A stretch of DNA of 64,000 nucleotides, taken from NCBI RefSeq assembly GCF_040801785.1, contig NZ_CP161805.1:3906001-3970000 (forward strand), written 5' to 3'. The stretch comes from Sulfitobacter sp. LCG007. GTDB taxonomy: Bacteria > Pseudomonadota > Alphaproteobacteria > Rhodobacterales > Rhodobacteraceae. Within the stretch, counting starts at the first letter, position 1, and the number at the start of each line of letters is the position of its first letter. Of the stretch, positions 8,361 through 16,755 are shown piece after piece. The notes under the pieces were generated by a model. The model did no database searches, was not told the DNA's origin, and saw only the letters and a list, made by a program, of their open reading frames with translations. A program made the translations under genes and the position numbers.

Positions 8361-9344
8361 TTATTTCTCGTAGTTTCCAGACTGGTGCCAACGCCAGGCG
8401 TCCCGGATCATCGTCTCGAGCGTCGAGCGCTCGGGCTTCCAGCCAAGCTCCGCCATTGCCCGGGTCGATCCGGAGACCAGCTTCGTGCAATCGCCCGGCC
8501 GCCGGTCGCCTTCGGTATAGGGGACCTCCCGGTTTGTCACGGCGCGCGAATGCTGAAGAACCTCCCGCACGGAAAAGCCGGAGCCGGTTCCGAGGTTGAA
8601 CACACGGCTTCCCTTGCCGTCCTTCAACCAGCCGAGGCCAAGCACATGTGCGTCGACGAGGTCGCAGACATGCACATAGTCGCGGATACAGGTGCCGTCC
8701 GCCGTCGGATAATCCGTCCCGTAGATCGTCAGCGCGTCGCGCTTGCCGTCGATGGCGTCGAGCAGGAGCGGAATCAGGTGGGTCTCGGGGCGGTGGAACT
8801 CGCCCACTTCCCCATCGGGATCGGCGCCCGCCACGTTGAAGTAGCGGAAGATCACGTGGCGCAGCCCGTGCGAGGCCTCGAAATCCCGCAGGATATCCTC
8901 GATCGCCCGCTTCGACGCCCCGTAGGCGTTGATCGGAAACTGCGCGCTGTCCTCGTCAAGCACCACGTTGTCCTGATCGCCGTAGGTGGCGCAGGTCGAG
9001 GAAAACACGAAGTCGAGACAGCCCGCCGCCACCGCCGCCTCGATCAGCGTCAGCGACCCGCAGACATTGTTGCGCCAGTAGCGGCCCGGCTCCTTCATGC
9101 TTTCGCCGACCTGGCTCAGGGCCGCGAAATGCATCACCGCCACGGGAGCGTGGCGCGCGAAGACCTCGTCGAGCCGGTCGCGGTCCATCAGATCGCCGCG
9201 CTCGAACGGGCCGAACCGGACGGCGTCTTCCCATCCGGTTTCGAGATTGTCGTAAGTGACCGGCACGAAACCGGCCGCTTTCAGCGCCTTGCAGGCGTGC
9301 GAACCGATGTAGCCGGCGCCGCCGGTGACGAGGACCTTGGCCAA
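8361..9344 (-). CDS. galE: UDP-glucose 4-epimerase
   Basis: 327-residue short-chain dehydrogenase/reductase that interconverts UDP-glucose and UDP-galactose. It has the NAD-binding glycine motif VTGGAGYIGSHACKAL at residues 6-21, FSSTCATYGDQ, and the catalytic YGASK. Length matches GalE (about 330-340). Start is TTG at 9344, preceded by GGAGACAGCATC; an upstream open extension is out of family. It lies 17 bases after galU, so galU and galE together make UDP-glucose and UDP-galactose for the glycosyltransferases downstream. Confidence 0.95.
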   Translation of the reverse strand: MAKVLVTGGAGYIGSHACKALKAAGFVPVTYDNLETGWEDAVRFGPFERGDLMDRDRLDEVFARHAPVAVMHFAALSQVGESMKEPGRYWRNNVCGSLTLIEAAVAAGCLDFVFSSTCATYGDQDNVVLDEDSAQFPINAYGASKRAIEDILRDFEASHGLRHVIFRYFNVAGADPDGEVGEFHRPETHLIPLLLDAIDGKRDALTIYGTDYPTADGTCIRDYVHVCDLVDAHVLGLGWLKDGKGSRVFNLGTGSGFSVREVLQHSRAVTNREVPYTEGDRRPGDCTKLVSGSTRAMAELGWKPERSTLETMIRDAWRWHQSGNYEK

Positions 9345-9361
9345 GATGCTGTCTCCGCTGG

Positions 9362-10252
9362 CTATTGAGCTGCCTGGTCCATGTGAACGACCTCGCGCAG
9401 GTACGCGGCGAGATCGTCGCGAAGGTCGTCGCGCGCCAGACCGAACGCGACAGTGGCCTGCAGGAAGCCCGACTTCGATCCGCAATCGAATCGCTGACCG
9501 TGGAAACGGTAGCCGTAGACGCCTTCCTTGCTGATCTGCTGCGCGATCGCGTCGGTCAGCTGGATCTCTCCGCCGGCGCCGGCCTGGGTCTGGTCGAGGC
9601 TCGTCAGCACGTCCGGCGACAGGATGTAGCGACCGATCACCGCAAGATTGGACGGCGCTTCGCCGGCTTTCGGTTTCTCGACCATAGCGCGGACCGACAT
9701 GGTCTCGCCGTTCTCGTCCTCGACGTCCAGAATGCCGTAGGAAGAGGCCTTGTCCGGCGCAACCTCCATCGCGGCGACCATGTTGCCGCCGGTCTCCTGA
9801 TAGGCTTCCACCATCTGCGCCAGGCAGGGTTTCTCGGCCGCGATCACGTCATCGGGGAGGATCACCGCGAAGGGTTCGTCGCCGATCAGGCGCCGGGCGC
9901 ACCAAACGGCATGGCCAAGACCGAGCGCCTTGTGCTGACGGATGTAGGCAATCGCCCCACTGTCCATGTCCGTGGTTTTCAGCACGTCCAGAAGCGCGGT
10001 CTTTCCCGCGCGCTTAAGTTCCTGCTCGAGCACCGGCGAATGGTCGAAATAATCCTCGAGCGCGCTCTTGCCGCGCGAGGTCACGAAGATGAATTCCGTT
10101 ATGCCCGCGGCGCGCGCCTCGTCGATTGCATATTGGATCAGCGGTCGGTCGACGAGAGTCATGATCTCTTTCGGCACGGATTTCGTCGCCGGCAGGAAGC
10201 GGGTCCCGAGTCCGGCCACCGGAAAGATCGCCTTGGTTACTTTGCGTGTCAT
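9362..10252 (-). CDS. galU: UTP-glucose-1-phosphate uridylyltransferase
   Basis: 296 residues. It makes UDP-glucose from UTP and glucose-1-phosphate. The nucleotidyltransferase signature AIFPVAGLGTRFLPATKSVP is at the N-terminus, followed by KEIMTLVDRPLIQYAIDEA. The ATG at 10252 has a GAGGATCAG site. Just upstream is a perfect palindrome (10270-10282). The 159 bp gap to the GT2 gene is the largest in the leftward run, so galU-galE may also have its own promoter. Confidence 0.95.
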   Translation of the reverse strand: MTRKVTKAIFPVAGLGTRFLPATKSVPKEIMTLVDRPLIQYAIDEARAAGITEFIFVTSRGKSALEDYFDHSPVLEQELKRAGKTALLDVLKTTDMDSGAIAYIRQHKALGLGHAVWCARRLIGDEPFAVILPDDVIAAEKPCLAQMVEAYQETGGNMVAAMEVAPDKASSYGILDVEDENGETMSVRAMVEKPKAGEAPSNLAVIGRYILSPDVLTSLDQTQAGAGGEIQLTDAIAQQISKEGVYGYRFHGQRFDCGSKSGFLQATVAFGLARDDLRDDLAAYLREVVHMDQAAQ

Positions 10253-10269
10253 ACTGATCCTCGAAATCT

Positions 10270-10282
10270 CTAGTGGCACTAG
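10270..10282. promoter_or_regulatory. perfect palindrome upstream of galU
   Basis: CTAGTG-G-CACTAG, 18 bases before the galU start codon. It could be an operator or part of the leader; no clear promoter boxes were found around it. Confidence 0.4.
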
Positions 10283-10411
10283 CTTCAATGTTACCGTTAC
10301 CTATAGCCTACGGTGCCAAACACTTCCAGATAATGAGGGCGGGCAATAATAGTTCAGAGATGCAGCAATCCGCCGAAATGCGCAAAAAAGCCCGCCGACA
10401 GTGCATCCCGG

Positions 10412-11638
10412 TCACAGCATGCGCTCGACACCGACCCTGTCGCGCTCGCGCGTGACCCGGCCCCCGTGGCTGTACAGCGACAGAAGCGGATCTTCTCGCG
10501 TGCTGCGTCCGAACAGGCCGCCGGTCTGAAGCCAGTAGCCTTCGGGCATGAAACTGACGCGATGGTACAGCACCGTCGGCGACAGTTCGATGACGGTGAC
10601 GCTGCATCCACCGGCCGCGGCAATCGCCGCCACGCGTCGCAGGCGACGGCGCGACCAGATACTGCCGTGCAGCAACCGAGCCCGCCGCGCGGGGGCGGGA
10701 AAGGCGTGGAAAGCAGATAGCTCGACTGGCGCGATGGATCCGGTCCGGGAGGGCCGTGAAGTGCCCTCGGCATGGCCTGCGTCGAGCCTTTGCACCAGCC
10801 CGTCGAGTTCGCGCGGTCCGATCCGGCGCTCCCTGCTGTGTGCTTGCAGACGCTCGATTTCTGCCGCGCGACAGGCGGTCCAGCAGCCGGGACGGCATTC
10901 GGCAGGCAGATGCTTGCGGTGAAAGACGGCCCAGCCTGCACCGATGTCGAACAGGTCGCGCGGCACCCGGCCCGGCCCCCGGCAGCGGTTGGGCGCCATC
11001 TTGTGATGAACCTGCGCCATGGGGACGACGGCGGTCAGATACCCCTGTCGGGCCAGCCGCATGTCGAGGTCCGTCTCGTCGTGATAGTAGTGGAAGGCCT
11101 CGTCGAAACCTCCCAGTTCCACCAGAACGGACCGCGAAAAGCACATGTTGGTGCCTTCCGTCTTGATGGCACCGTTCGCAGGCGGCGGGAGGATCGACAC
11201 GGACCCCGCGTCCACGTCCAGCGGCAAGGTGAGGCCCGCTGCGTCAAGCTGCTGCCCCCTGCGCTGAAAGGAGATGCCGTTCGCGCCGCGCACGAAGCCG
11301 GTCGCGGCGGCGACACTGGGGTTGGAAAATGGGCCGGCGAGAAACTTCAGCCAGCTGGGTTCGGCCACGGCATCATCGTCGATGAAGGCGATCACCTCAC
11401 CGGCGGCATGGCCGACCCCGAGGTTGCGGGCGGCCGAGATGTTGGGCGCATCGAAGGCGACGCATTTCAGATGCTCCGCGAAGGGAAGTCCGGAGGCAGC
11501 GGAAAGACCCGCGGCATCGGCGACCACGACGATCTCGAACGCGACACCCTGCTGCCGGGACAGCGACGTCAGACAAAGCGCGAGTTCGGCGGGCCGACCG
11601 TTGCTGACCACGACGACGCTGACCCGCCCGGCTGTCAT
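10412..11638 (-). CDS. glycosyltransferase family 2
   Basis: 408 residues. GT-A fold: VSVVVVSNGRPAELALCLTS at the N-terminus, ISAARNLGVGHAAGEVIAFI, DDDAV as the DxD motif near residue 93, and YYHDETDLDMRLARQG as the ED-type catalytic block. The C-terminal 200 residues (HKMAPNRCRGPGRVPRDLFD and PTVLYHRVSFMPEGYWLQTG) are an extension without assigned function. ATG at 11638 overlaps the kdsB stop as ATGA. It probably adds a sugar to the polysaccharide or lipopolysaccharide made from this region. Confidence 0.86.
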   Translation of the reverse strand: MTAGRVSVVVVSNGRPAELALCLTSLSRQQGVAFEIVVVADAAGLSAASGLPFAEHLKCVAFDAPNISAARNLGVGHAAGEVIAFIDDDAVAEPSWLKFLAGPFSNPSVAAATGFVRGANGISFQRRGQQLDAAGLTLPLDVDAGSVSILPPPANGAIKTEGTNMCFSRSVLVELGGFDEAFHYYHDETDLDMRLARQGYLTAVVPMAQVHHKMAPNRCRGPGRVPRDLFDIGAGWAVFHRKHLPAECRPGCWTACRAAEIERLQAHSRERRIGPRELDGLVQRLDAGHAEGTSRPSRTGSIAPVELSAFHAFPAPARRARLLHGSIWSRRRLRRVAAIAAAGGCSVTVIELSPTVLYHRVSFMPEGYWLQTGGLFGRSTREDPLLSLYSHGGRVTRERDRVGVERML

Positions 11639-12435
11639 TCCACGTTCATGGCCGCCATCATGGCTTCGAGTCTCGGCACGTCCTCGGGATTGTTCAGTTC
11701 CCAGAACTGCCGCCCCCTCGCCTCGACCTCGACACAGAGAACGCCCCGCCCGTTTTCGAGAAAGCGCAACTGTTCGAGCCCTTCGAGCTGTTCCAGCGGC
11801 CCGACGTCCCAGCCCGGATAGGCGGAAAGCGCCTCGGGACGGTAGGCATAGACGCCGACATGGTGGAACACCGGCGTCATGACGTGATCGGCATAGGGTT
11901 TGGGCGTATAGGGAATCACTTCCTTCGAGAAATAGAGCGCAAGTCGATCGGCGTTGAACACCGCCGTCGTCCCCCCGACGCGCCCGGCACGGCGATCCTC
12001 GAGAAAGCCGTTCAGCGTCGCCCCGTCGCAGCGCAGCACCGGAGTCGCGATCTCGGCATCGGACGCCCCGCGCAGACCGCTGAGCAGATCCTCGACGAAC
12101 CAGTGCGGCGTCAGCGGCGCGTCGCCCTGCAGGTTCACGACGATCTCGTAACCCCCGCCCAGCGCCGCATGCGCCTCGGCGCAGCGTTCGGTACCGTTGC
12201 GGCAGTCGCTGGAGGTCATCACCACCTCGGCACCGACACTCTCCGCCGTCGTACGGATGCGGTCGTCGTCGGTCGCCACAACGACCTTATCGACCCCGCT
12301 TACGGCGCAGGCCGCGCGCCAGCTGCGTTCGATCAGGCTGCGCGCCTTGCCATCGGCTCCGCGAAGTTCGACGAGCGGCTTGCCCGGATAGCGCTGCGAG
12401 GCATAGCGGGCGGGGATGACGACGAGCACCGACAT
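11635..12435 (-). CDS. kdsB: 3-deoxy-manno-octulosonate cytidylyltransferase
   Basis: 266 residues. KdsB activates Kdo as CMP-Kdo for lipid A core or for the Kdo linker of ABC-exported capsules. Motifs: LVVIPARYASQRYPGKPLVE at the N-terminus, VVVATDDDRI, SSDCRNGTERCAEA and NLQGDAPL. Start ATG at 12435 shares a base with the cysQ stop (TGATG). Placement between cysQ and glycosyltransferases and beside a capsule-type permease suggests a role in capsule assembly in addition to, or instead of, lipopolysaccharide core. Confidence 0.93.
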   Translation of the reverse strand: MSVLVVIPARYASQRYPGKPLVELRGADGKARSLIERSWRAACAVSGVDKVVVATDDDRIRTTAESVGAEVVMTSSDCRNGTERCAEAHAALGGGYEIVVNLQGDAPLTPHWFVEDLLSGLRGASDAEIATPVLRCDGATLNGFLEDRRAGRVGGTTAVFNADRLALYFSKEVIPYTPKPYADHVMTPVFHHVGVYAYRPEALSAYPGWDVGPLEQLEGLEQLRFLENGRGVLCVEVEARGRQFWELNNPEDVPRLEAMMAAMNVE

Positions 12436-13232
12436 CAGGCTTGCTTCAGCTCCACACCGGGCGCGTAGGCGATGAAGAACGGATTGGCGAAGCCATCCTT
12501 TCCATAGACAAGCGGGCTGAGGTCGTCGAAGCGCACGACCTTGCCGCCAGCGCCGGACAGAACGGCGTGGCCTGCTGCCGTGTCCCATTCCATCGTGCGC
12601 CCGAGACGCGGGTAGATGTCGGCCTCTCCGGTCGCAACGAGACAGAACTTGAGCGAAGACCCGGCGGAGGTCATGTCCTTGACCGAATACTTGCCGATGT
12701 AGTCGTCGGTCGCCTGATCGCGGTGGGATTTCGAGGCCACCACCATCAGCGCACCGTTGTCCGGGTCGGTCACGGCGATCTCGGTCTGCTCACCGGGAGA
12801 TGTCGCGTCGAAGGGACCGGCTTCCTCGACCGAGGCGCCGTCTGCACGGGTGTAGAACATCCGTCCCTTGGCTGGCGCGTAGACCACGCCGCGCGTGGGG
12901 TGCCCGTCTTCCACAAGGGCGATGTTGACGGTGAAGTCGCCGCGCCGGTTGATGAATTCCTTCGTACCGTCGAGCGGATCGACGATCAGGAAGGTCGTGG
13001 CGGAAGCGGAATGGCTGTCCGACTGCTCTTCGGTCACAAGCGTCACATCCGGGAAGGCGGCCCGCAGCCCGGCCGAAATGAGCGCGTCCGCGGCCTCGTC
13101 GGCCTCGGTGACAGGGCTCGAGTCCGATTTCACCTTAACGTCGAAATCGTCGGCCTCGTAGATTTCCATGATCCTGTCGCCTGCCTGCAGCGCCAGCGTC
13201 CGCATCACCTCTACCAGTCTGTCGTAATCCAA
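12435..13232 (-). CDS. cysQ: 3'(2'),5'-bisphosphate nucleotidase
   Basis: 265 residues of the inositol-monophosphatase superfamily. CysQ hydrolyses PAP, the inhibitory by-product of PAPS-dependent sulfation or sulfate reduction. Metal sites: VTEEQSD, FLIVDPLDGTKEFINRRGDF, and the C-terminal EWDTAAGHAVLSGAGG. The start is TTG at 13232 with a strong AGGAGG seven bases upstream. It is the first gene of the leftward polysaccharide run, which ends in a PAPS-type sulfotransferase gene, so a PAP-recycling role for surface sulfation is plausible. Confidence 0.92.
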   Translation of the reverse strand: MDYDRLVEVMRTLALQAGDRIMEIYEADDFDVKVKSDSSPVTEADEAADALISAGLRAAFPDVTLVTEEQSDSHSASATTFLIVDPLDGTKEFINRRGDFTVNIALVEDGHPTRGVVYAPAKGRMFYTRADGASVEEAGPFDATSPGEQTEIAVTDPDNGALMVVASKSHRDQATDDYIGKYSVKDMTSAGSSLKFCLVATGEADIYPRLGRTMEWDTAAGHAVLSGAGGKVVRFDDLSPLVYGKDGFANPFFIAYAPGVELKQA

Positions 13233-13257
13233 ATTCGTACCTCCTAATGCACGTTCG

Positions 13258-13286
13258 TTGAAGTATCGGGGCTTTCACCTTATGAT
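13258..13286 (+). promoter_or_regulatory. sigma-70-type promoter for the ABC permease gene
   Basis: TTGAAG at 13258-13263, a 17-base spacer, then TATGAT at 13281-13286. Transcription would start near 13293, giving a leader of about 55 nt to the ATG at 13349. Confidence 0.6.
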
Positions 13287-13348
13287 CGCAGCCCAGAGGA
13301 ACGGCAAGAAGTCCGTGCACCACGACACGCGATCCGGGGCCTGCAAGC

Positions 13349-14173
13349 ATGTTCAAGCCACAGCGTCGGCCGGCTACCGGTTTCACCAAGCTCGTTGTCA
13401 TCCTCGGGCTGATCTACCATTCCATCGTGCGCTCCGTGCGCAAGACCAATTCGAACGCCTTCATCGCGATCCTGAGCAACATCACGCAGGTGGCGATCTT
13501 CATCCTCGCCTTCTATGCGATGTTCGCGATTCTCGGCATGCGCGGCGCGTCGGTGCGGGGCGACTTCCTGCTCTACATCATGTCGGGCGTCTTTCTCTAC
13601 ATGACCCACGCCAAGACCCTTGGCGCCGTCGTCGCGTCGGAAGGGCCGGCGAGCCCGATGATGCAGCACGCGCCGATGTCCACCTTCATCGCGATCATGT
13701 CCGCAGCCCTGGGCGCGCTCTACATCCAGGTGCTGTCGATGGCGCTGATCCTGTTCGTCTATCACGTGGGCTTCGTTCCGCTCGAGATCGAGGCTCCGTT
13801 CGCCGCTTTCGGGATGCTCATGCTCGCCTGGTTCACGGGACTTGCCCTCGGACTTGTCCTGCTGGCGGTCAAGCCCTGGTTTCCGGGCTTCGTGTCGATC
13901 TTCAACACACTCTACCAGCGCATCAACATGATCGCGTCGGGCAAGATGTTCGTCGCCAACATGCTGCCCGGATCCATGCTGGCCCTGTTCGCCTGGAACC
14001 CGCTGTTTCACATCATCGACCAGTGCCGTGGTTTCGTCTTCATCAACTACAACCCGCATCACAGCGACTGGCAGTATGCCTGGTGGTGGGGCGTGGTGCT
14101 GACCGTGATCGGCATGATGGGCGAATTCTACACGCGGAAATATGCCTCGCTGAGCTGGAGCGCGCGGCGCTAG
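13349..14173 (+). CDS. capsule-type polysaccharide export ABC transporter permease
   Basis: 274 residues with about six membrane spans, resembling KpsM/Wzm permeases of ABC-2 type that carry lipid-linked polysaccharide across the inner membrane. The cytoplasmic N-terminus is basic; spans begin near residue 46 (QVAIFILAFYAMFAILGM). Near the end, NPLFHIIDQCRGFVFINYNP is a typical KpsM-family segment before the last span. ATG at 13349 follows a promoter at 13258-13286. No ATPase (KpsT) gene lies next to it; the partner must be elsewhere. Gene is divergent from cysQ. Confidence 0.85.
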   Translation: MFKPQRRPATGFTKLVVILGLIYHSIVRSVRKTNSNAFIAILSNITQVAIFILAFYAMFAILGMRGASVRGDFLLYIMSGVFLYMTHAKTLGAVVASEGPASPMMQHAPMSTFIAIMSAALGALYIQVLSMALILFVYHVGFVPLEIEAPFAAFGMLMLAWFTGLALGLVLLAVKPWFPGFVSIFNTLYQRINMIASGKMFVANMLPGSMLALFAWNPLFHIIDQCRGFVFINYNPHHSDWQYAWWWGVVLTVIGMMGEFYTRKYASLSWSARR

Positions 14174-14287
14174 GGCAACGCTTTCGCCATCCCCCGCGCC
14201 CAAGGCGCACGCGTGACCTTGTGGGCGCGGTCCAAGGCAGGCAATCTGAACGCGAAACGGCCCGCATCGCGAACGATCGTCCAAGCC

Positions 14288-15343
14288 ATGGCACCAAGAA
14301 AACAGAATCGCGGAGCGCAGCAGCGCGATGCCGTCGTCTTCTCCTGCGACGCCGGACATCTGCCGCTGGCGATGTTCTGCGCCGACCGTATCCGGCGCAT
14401 CGAGCCTGAAGGCGCCTTCGACCTGGTCATCTGCATGCCCGACATCTCTGGCGTGAAGGCAAAGCAGTTCGACGGGCAGACACGCATCTGCGAGATCGAC
14501 GTGACGCGGCTGCCGCAGGTGCCGCAGGCCAAGGACTGGGTCAGCCTGGCGACCTATTACAAATGGCTGCTGCCCGAGGTGTTCGCCGACGATTACAGAA
14601 CACTGCTCTACCTCGACACCGACACGTACCTGGCACGCCCGGGCATCGGCGCGCTGTTTGCCAGCATCGACCGGCCCGTGCCCCTGGCAGCATCGCAGGA
14701 GTTCTGGAACTTCGATCAGGGCACGATGGGCCCCAAGCGCCGGGCCAAGGTCGACGACCTCGGCGGGGCGAGCCAGCGATACTTCAACGCCGGAGTCTTC
14801 CTCTGCCAGCCCGCCGAATTCCTGAAGATGGATGGACCCGAACGCTTCCGCAGGGCGATGGTGGACAACATCCCGTTCATGCGCATCCACCAGGATCAGG
14901 ACCAGGGGGCGATGAACCTCGCCTTTTCCGACGAGATCATGACGCTGAACCCGCTGTTCAACTGGCGCACGCGCAACTGGATGCACGAAAGCGCAGTGGC
15001 GCGCTACAATCCGTTCATCCTGCATTTCACCGGGCCGAACAAGCCCTGGACGCTCCAGGACAACGCCTTCGTGGGAAGCCTCTCGCAGGAATATCGGGAC
15101 TATCTCGGTGACGAGTTTCCCGACTTCCCGATCAAGGCGGCGGCCGGGTCGCTTGCCTGGCGGCGGCAGAATCCCCGACATGCCTTTCCGCCGATGCAGT
15201 GGCTGAACATGTGGCTCTACAAAAGGCGATACGAAGCGGAACACCGCAAGATCGGCCAGGAGACGGATACACCGCGCTTCCAGCTGATGGATGCGGCGAT
15301 CCGCGACAGCGAGATCGGCAACCCCGCGCGTCTCGGGACGTAG
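14288..15343 (+). CDS. glycosyltransferase family 8-like
   Basis: 351 residues from the ATG at 14288. Retaining GT8 features: AVVFSCDAGHLPLAMFCADR at the start, YYKWLLPEVF, and the DxD motif in LYLDTDTYLARPG (Asp 110 and 112). FNAGVFLCQPAEF and the C-terminal ILHFTGPNKPW complete the family pattern. No good ribosome site precedes 14288; a GTG at 14213 would add 25 residues. It follows the permease gene by 114 bases on the same strand and probably shares its transcript. Confidence 0.85.
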   Translation: MAPRKQNRGAQQRDAVVFSCDAGHLPLAMFCADRIRRIEPEGAFDLVICMPDISGVKAKQFDGQTRICEIDVTRLPQVPQAKDWVSLATYYKWLLPEVFADDYRTLLYLDTDTYLARPGIGALFASIDRPVPLAASQEFWNFDQGTMGPKRRAKVDDLGGASQRYFNAGVFLCQPAEFLKMDGPERFRRAMVDNIPFMRIHQDQDQGAMNLAFSDEIMTLNPLFNWRTRNWMHESAVARYNPFILHFTGPNKPWTLQDNAFVGSLSQEYRDYLGDEFPDFPIKAAAGSLAWRRQNPRHAFPPMQWLNMWLYKRRYEAEHRKIGQETDTPRFQLMDAAIRDSEIGNPARLGT

Positions 15344-15373
15344 CCGGGCCCAACGGATCCGGGAACGGCCCGG
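15344..15373 (+). terminator. hairpin after the GT8 gene
   Basis: CCGGGCC (15344-15350) pairs with GGCCCGG (15367-15373) directly after the stop codon. There is a 16-base loop and no T-run, so termination is only possible. Confidence 0.35.
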
Positions 15374-15388
15374 GTCGGGAAGCGCATC

Positions 15389-16057
15389 GTGGTGCTGACC
15401 GATGCACTTCCCGCGAACATGAGGATACCCATCCTGCCCGACCTCTCCACGATCCTGTCCTTTGCGCTGACGTGCCTCGTCATCGAACTGACGCCGGGAC
15501 CCAACATGGGCTATCTCGCCGTACTCGGGGCCACGCACGGGCGCGCCGCGGGCTACGCCGCTGCCGCGGGCGTCGCGATGGGATTGCTGATGGTGGGGAT
15601 TGCCGCGGCGCTGGGGCTGGCGGTCGCGATATCGTCTTCGGTCCTGCTTTACGAGACTCTGCGCTGGGGCGGCATCCTGTACTTCCTGTGGCTCGCCCGC
15701 GAGGGCTGGAGGGAAAGCGGGGCGCGGGCACCCGACGGCGCAGACGCCCGCGAAAGCCTGGCGCGCTATTTCGGTCGAGGGCTCGTCACGAATCTGCTCA
15801 ATCCGAAGGCGATGCTTTTCTACATCGCCGTCCTGCCAACCTTCGTGCGGCCCGAGGGCCGGATCCTGGGTCAGACGCTGGTCCTGTCGGGTCTCTACGT
15901 CCTGGTCGCGACAGTCATCCACGTAGCGATCGTGACGCTTTCGTCGGCAGCCCATCGCTTCATGCAGGACGACTCCCGCCGGACCCTTCTGGGCAGGTCG
16001 CTGGCCCTCGCGCTTGCCGGGATTGCCGTCTGGTTCGCATTCTCGACGGCAAGGTGA
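15389..16057 (+). CDS. LysE family amino-acid exporter
   Basis: 222 residues, six predicted membrane spans, LysE/RhtB family of exporters for amino acids or related metabolites. The hallmark ELTPGPNMGYLAVLGATHGR lies near residues 34-53, and the mid-protein NLLNPKAMLFYIAVLPTFV is the second conserved block. GTG at 15389 has a CGGGAAG site; the in-frame ATG at 15419 lacks one but would give a more usual N-terminus. Substrate not deducible. Confidence 0.88.
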   Translation: MVLTDALPANMRIPILPDLSTILSFALTCLVIELTPGPNMGYLAVLGATHGRAAGYAAAAGVAMGLLMVGIAAALGLAVAISSSVLLYETLRWGGILYFLWLAREGWRESGARAPDGADARESLARYFGRGLVTNLLNPKAMLFYIAVLPTFVRPEGRILGQTLVLSGLYVLVATVIHVAIVTLSSAAHRFMQDDSRRTLLGRSLALALAGIAVWFAFSTAR

Positions 16058-16138
16058 GAAACGGGCTGCTGCCATTTTCCGACAGGGACCCGGAGTAGGA
16101 TTGTGCCCAGAAAGTCTTCAAAGCCGACGAGGTTCCCC

Positions 16139-16753
16139 ATGCTGACGCTCTATCATTCGCCCAACTCCCGATCGACCCGCATTGTCCGCCTGCTCTACGA
16201 GATGGGCGTCGAGGACCAGGTTGCGATCGAACCCGTCTCGATCCTGCGGTCGGACGGAACCGGAGGCGCGGATGGCGCCAATCCGCATCCCGAGGGCAAG
16301 GTGCCCCTGCTGGTCCATGACGGGGCGGTAATCTCCGAATCGAACGCGATCATCCTCTACCTCACCGACCTCTTTCCCGATGCGGACATGGGTCCTGCGG
16401 CAGGAGCGCCGGGCCGGGGGGCGTACCTGAGCTGGCTGGCCTATTACGGGAACGTGGTCGAACCCGTCATGGCGATCTCGTTCACGGGCGTTTCCCACCC
16501 CGCCCTGCATGCGACGTTCCGGGGGATGCCGGAACTTGCCAGCCGTCTTTCCGGCGCCCTGCAGGATCGCCCCTTTCTTCTGGGCGAAAAGTTCAGCGCG
16601 GCGGATCTGCTGCTTTCCTCGCCCTTCCTGTGGATGCCTCAGGCGACGCCCGACGATACGGCGATCCGCGCATGGGTCGAGCGGTGCGCCGCGCGACCCG
16701 CACAGGATCGGGTTGTTGCATTCGACAAGGAGCTGATGGCCGAAACCGTCTGA
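16139..16753 (+). CDS. glutathione S-transferase family protein
   Basis: 204 residues. The thioredoxin-like N-domain opens LTLYHSPNSRSTRIVRLLYE, with a catalytic-type Ser in the SPNS region. The cis-Pro segment GKVPLLV and the glutathione-binding ISESNAIILYLTDLFP follow; the all-helical C-domain has FLLGEKFSAADLLLSSPFLW. ATG at 16139 is preceded by GACGAGG. An upstream in-frame extension is not family-like. The stop is 2 bases from that of the convergent alkB gene. Confidence 0.9.
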   Translation: MLTLYHSPNSRSTRIVRLLYEMGVEDQVAIEPVSILRSDGTGGADGANPHPEGKVPLLVHDGAVISESNAIILYLTDLFPDADMGPAAGAPGRGAYLSWLAYYGNVVEPVMAISFTGVSHPALHATFRGMPELASRLSGALQDRPFLLGEKFSAADLLLSSPFLWMPQATPDDTAIRAWVERCAARPAQDRVVAFDKELMAETV

Positions 16754-16755
16754 GG

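Noticed and set aside
13280-16075. A 931-codon open frame on the minus strand opposite the permease, GT8 and LysE genes
   Set aside because: It spans three well-supported genes on the other strand, has low-complexity His/Arg/Asp-rich composition and matches no family; long antisense frames are expected at this GC content.
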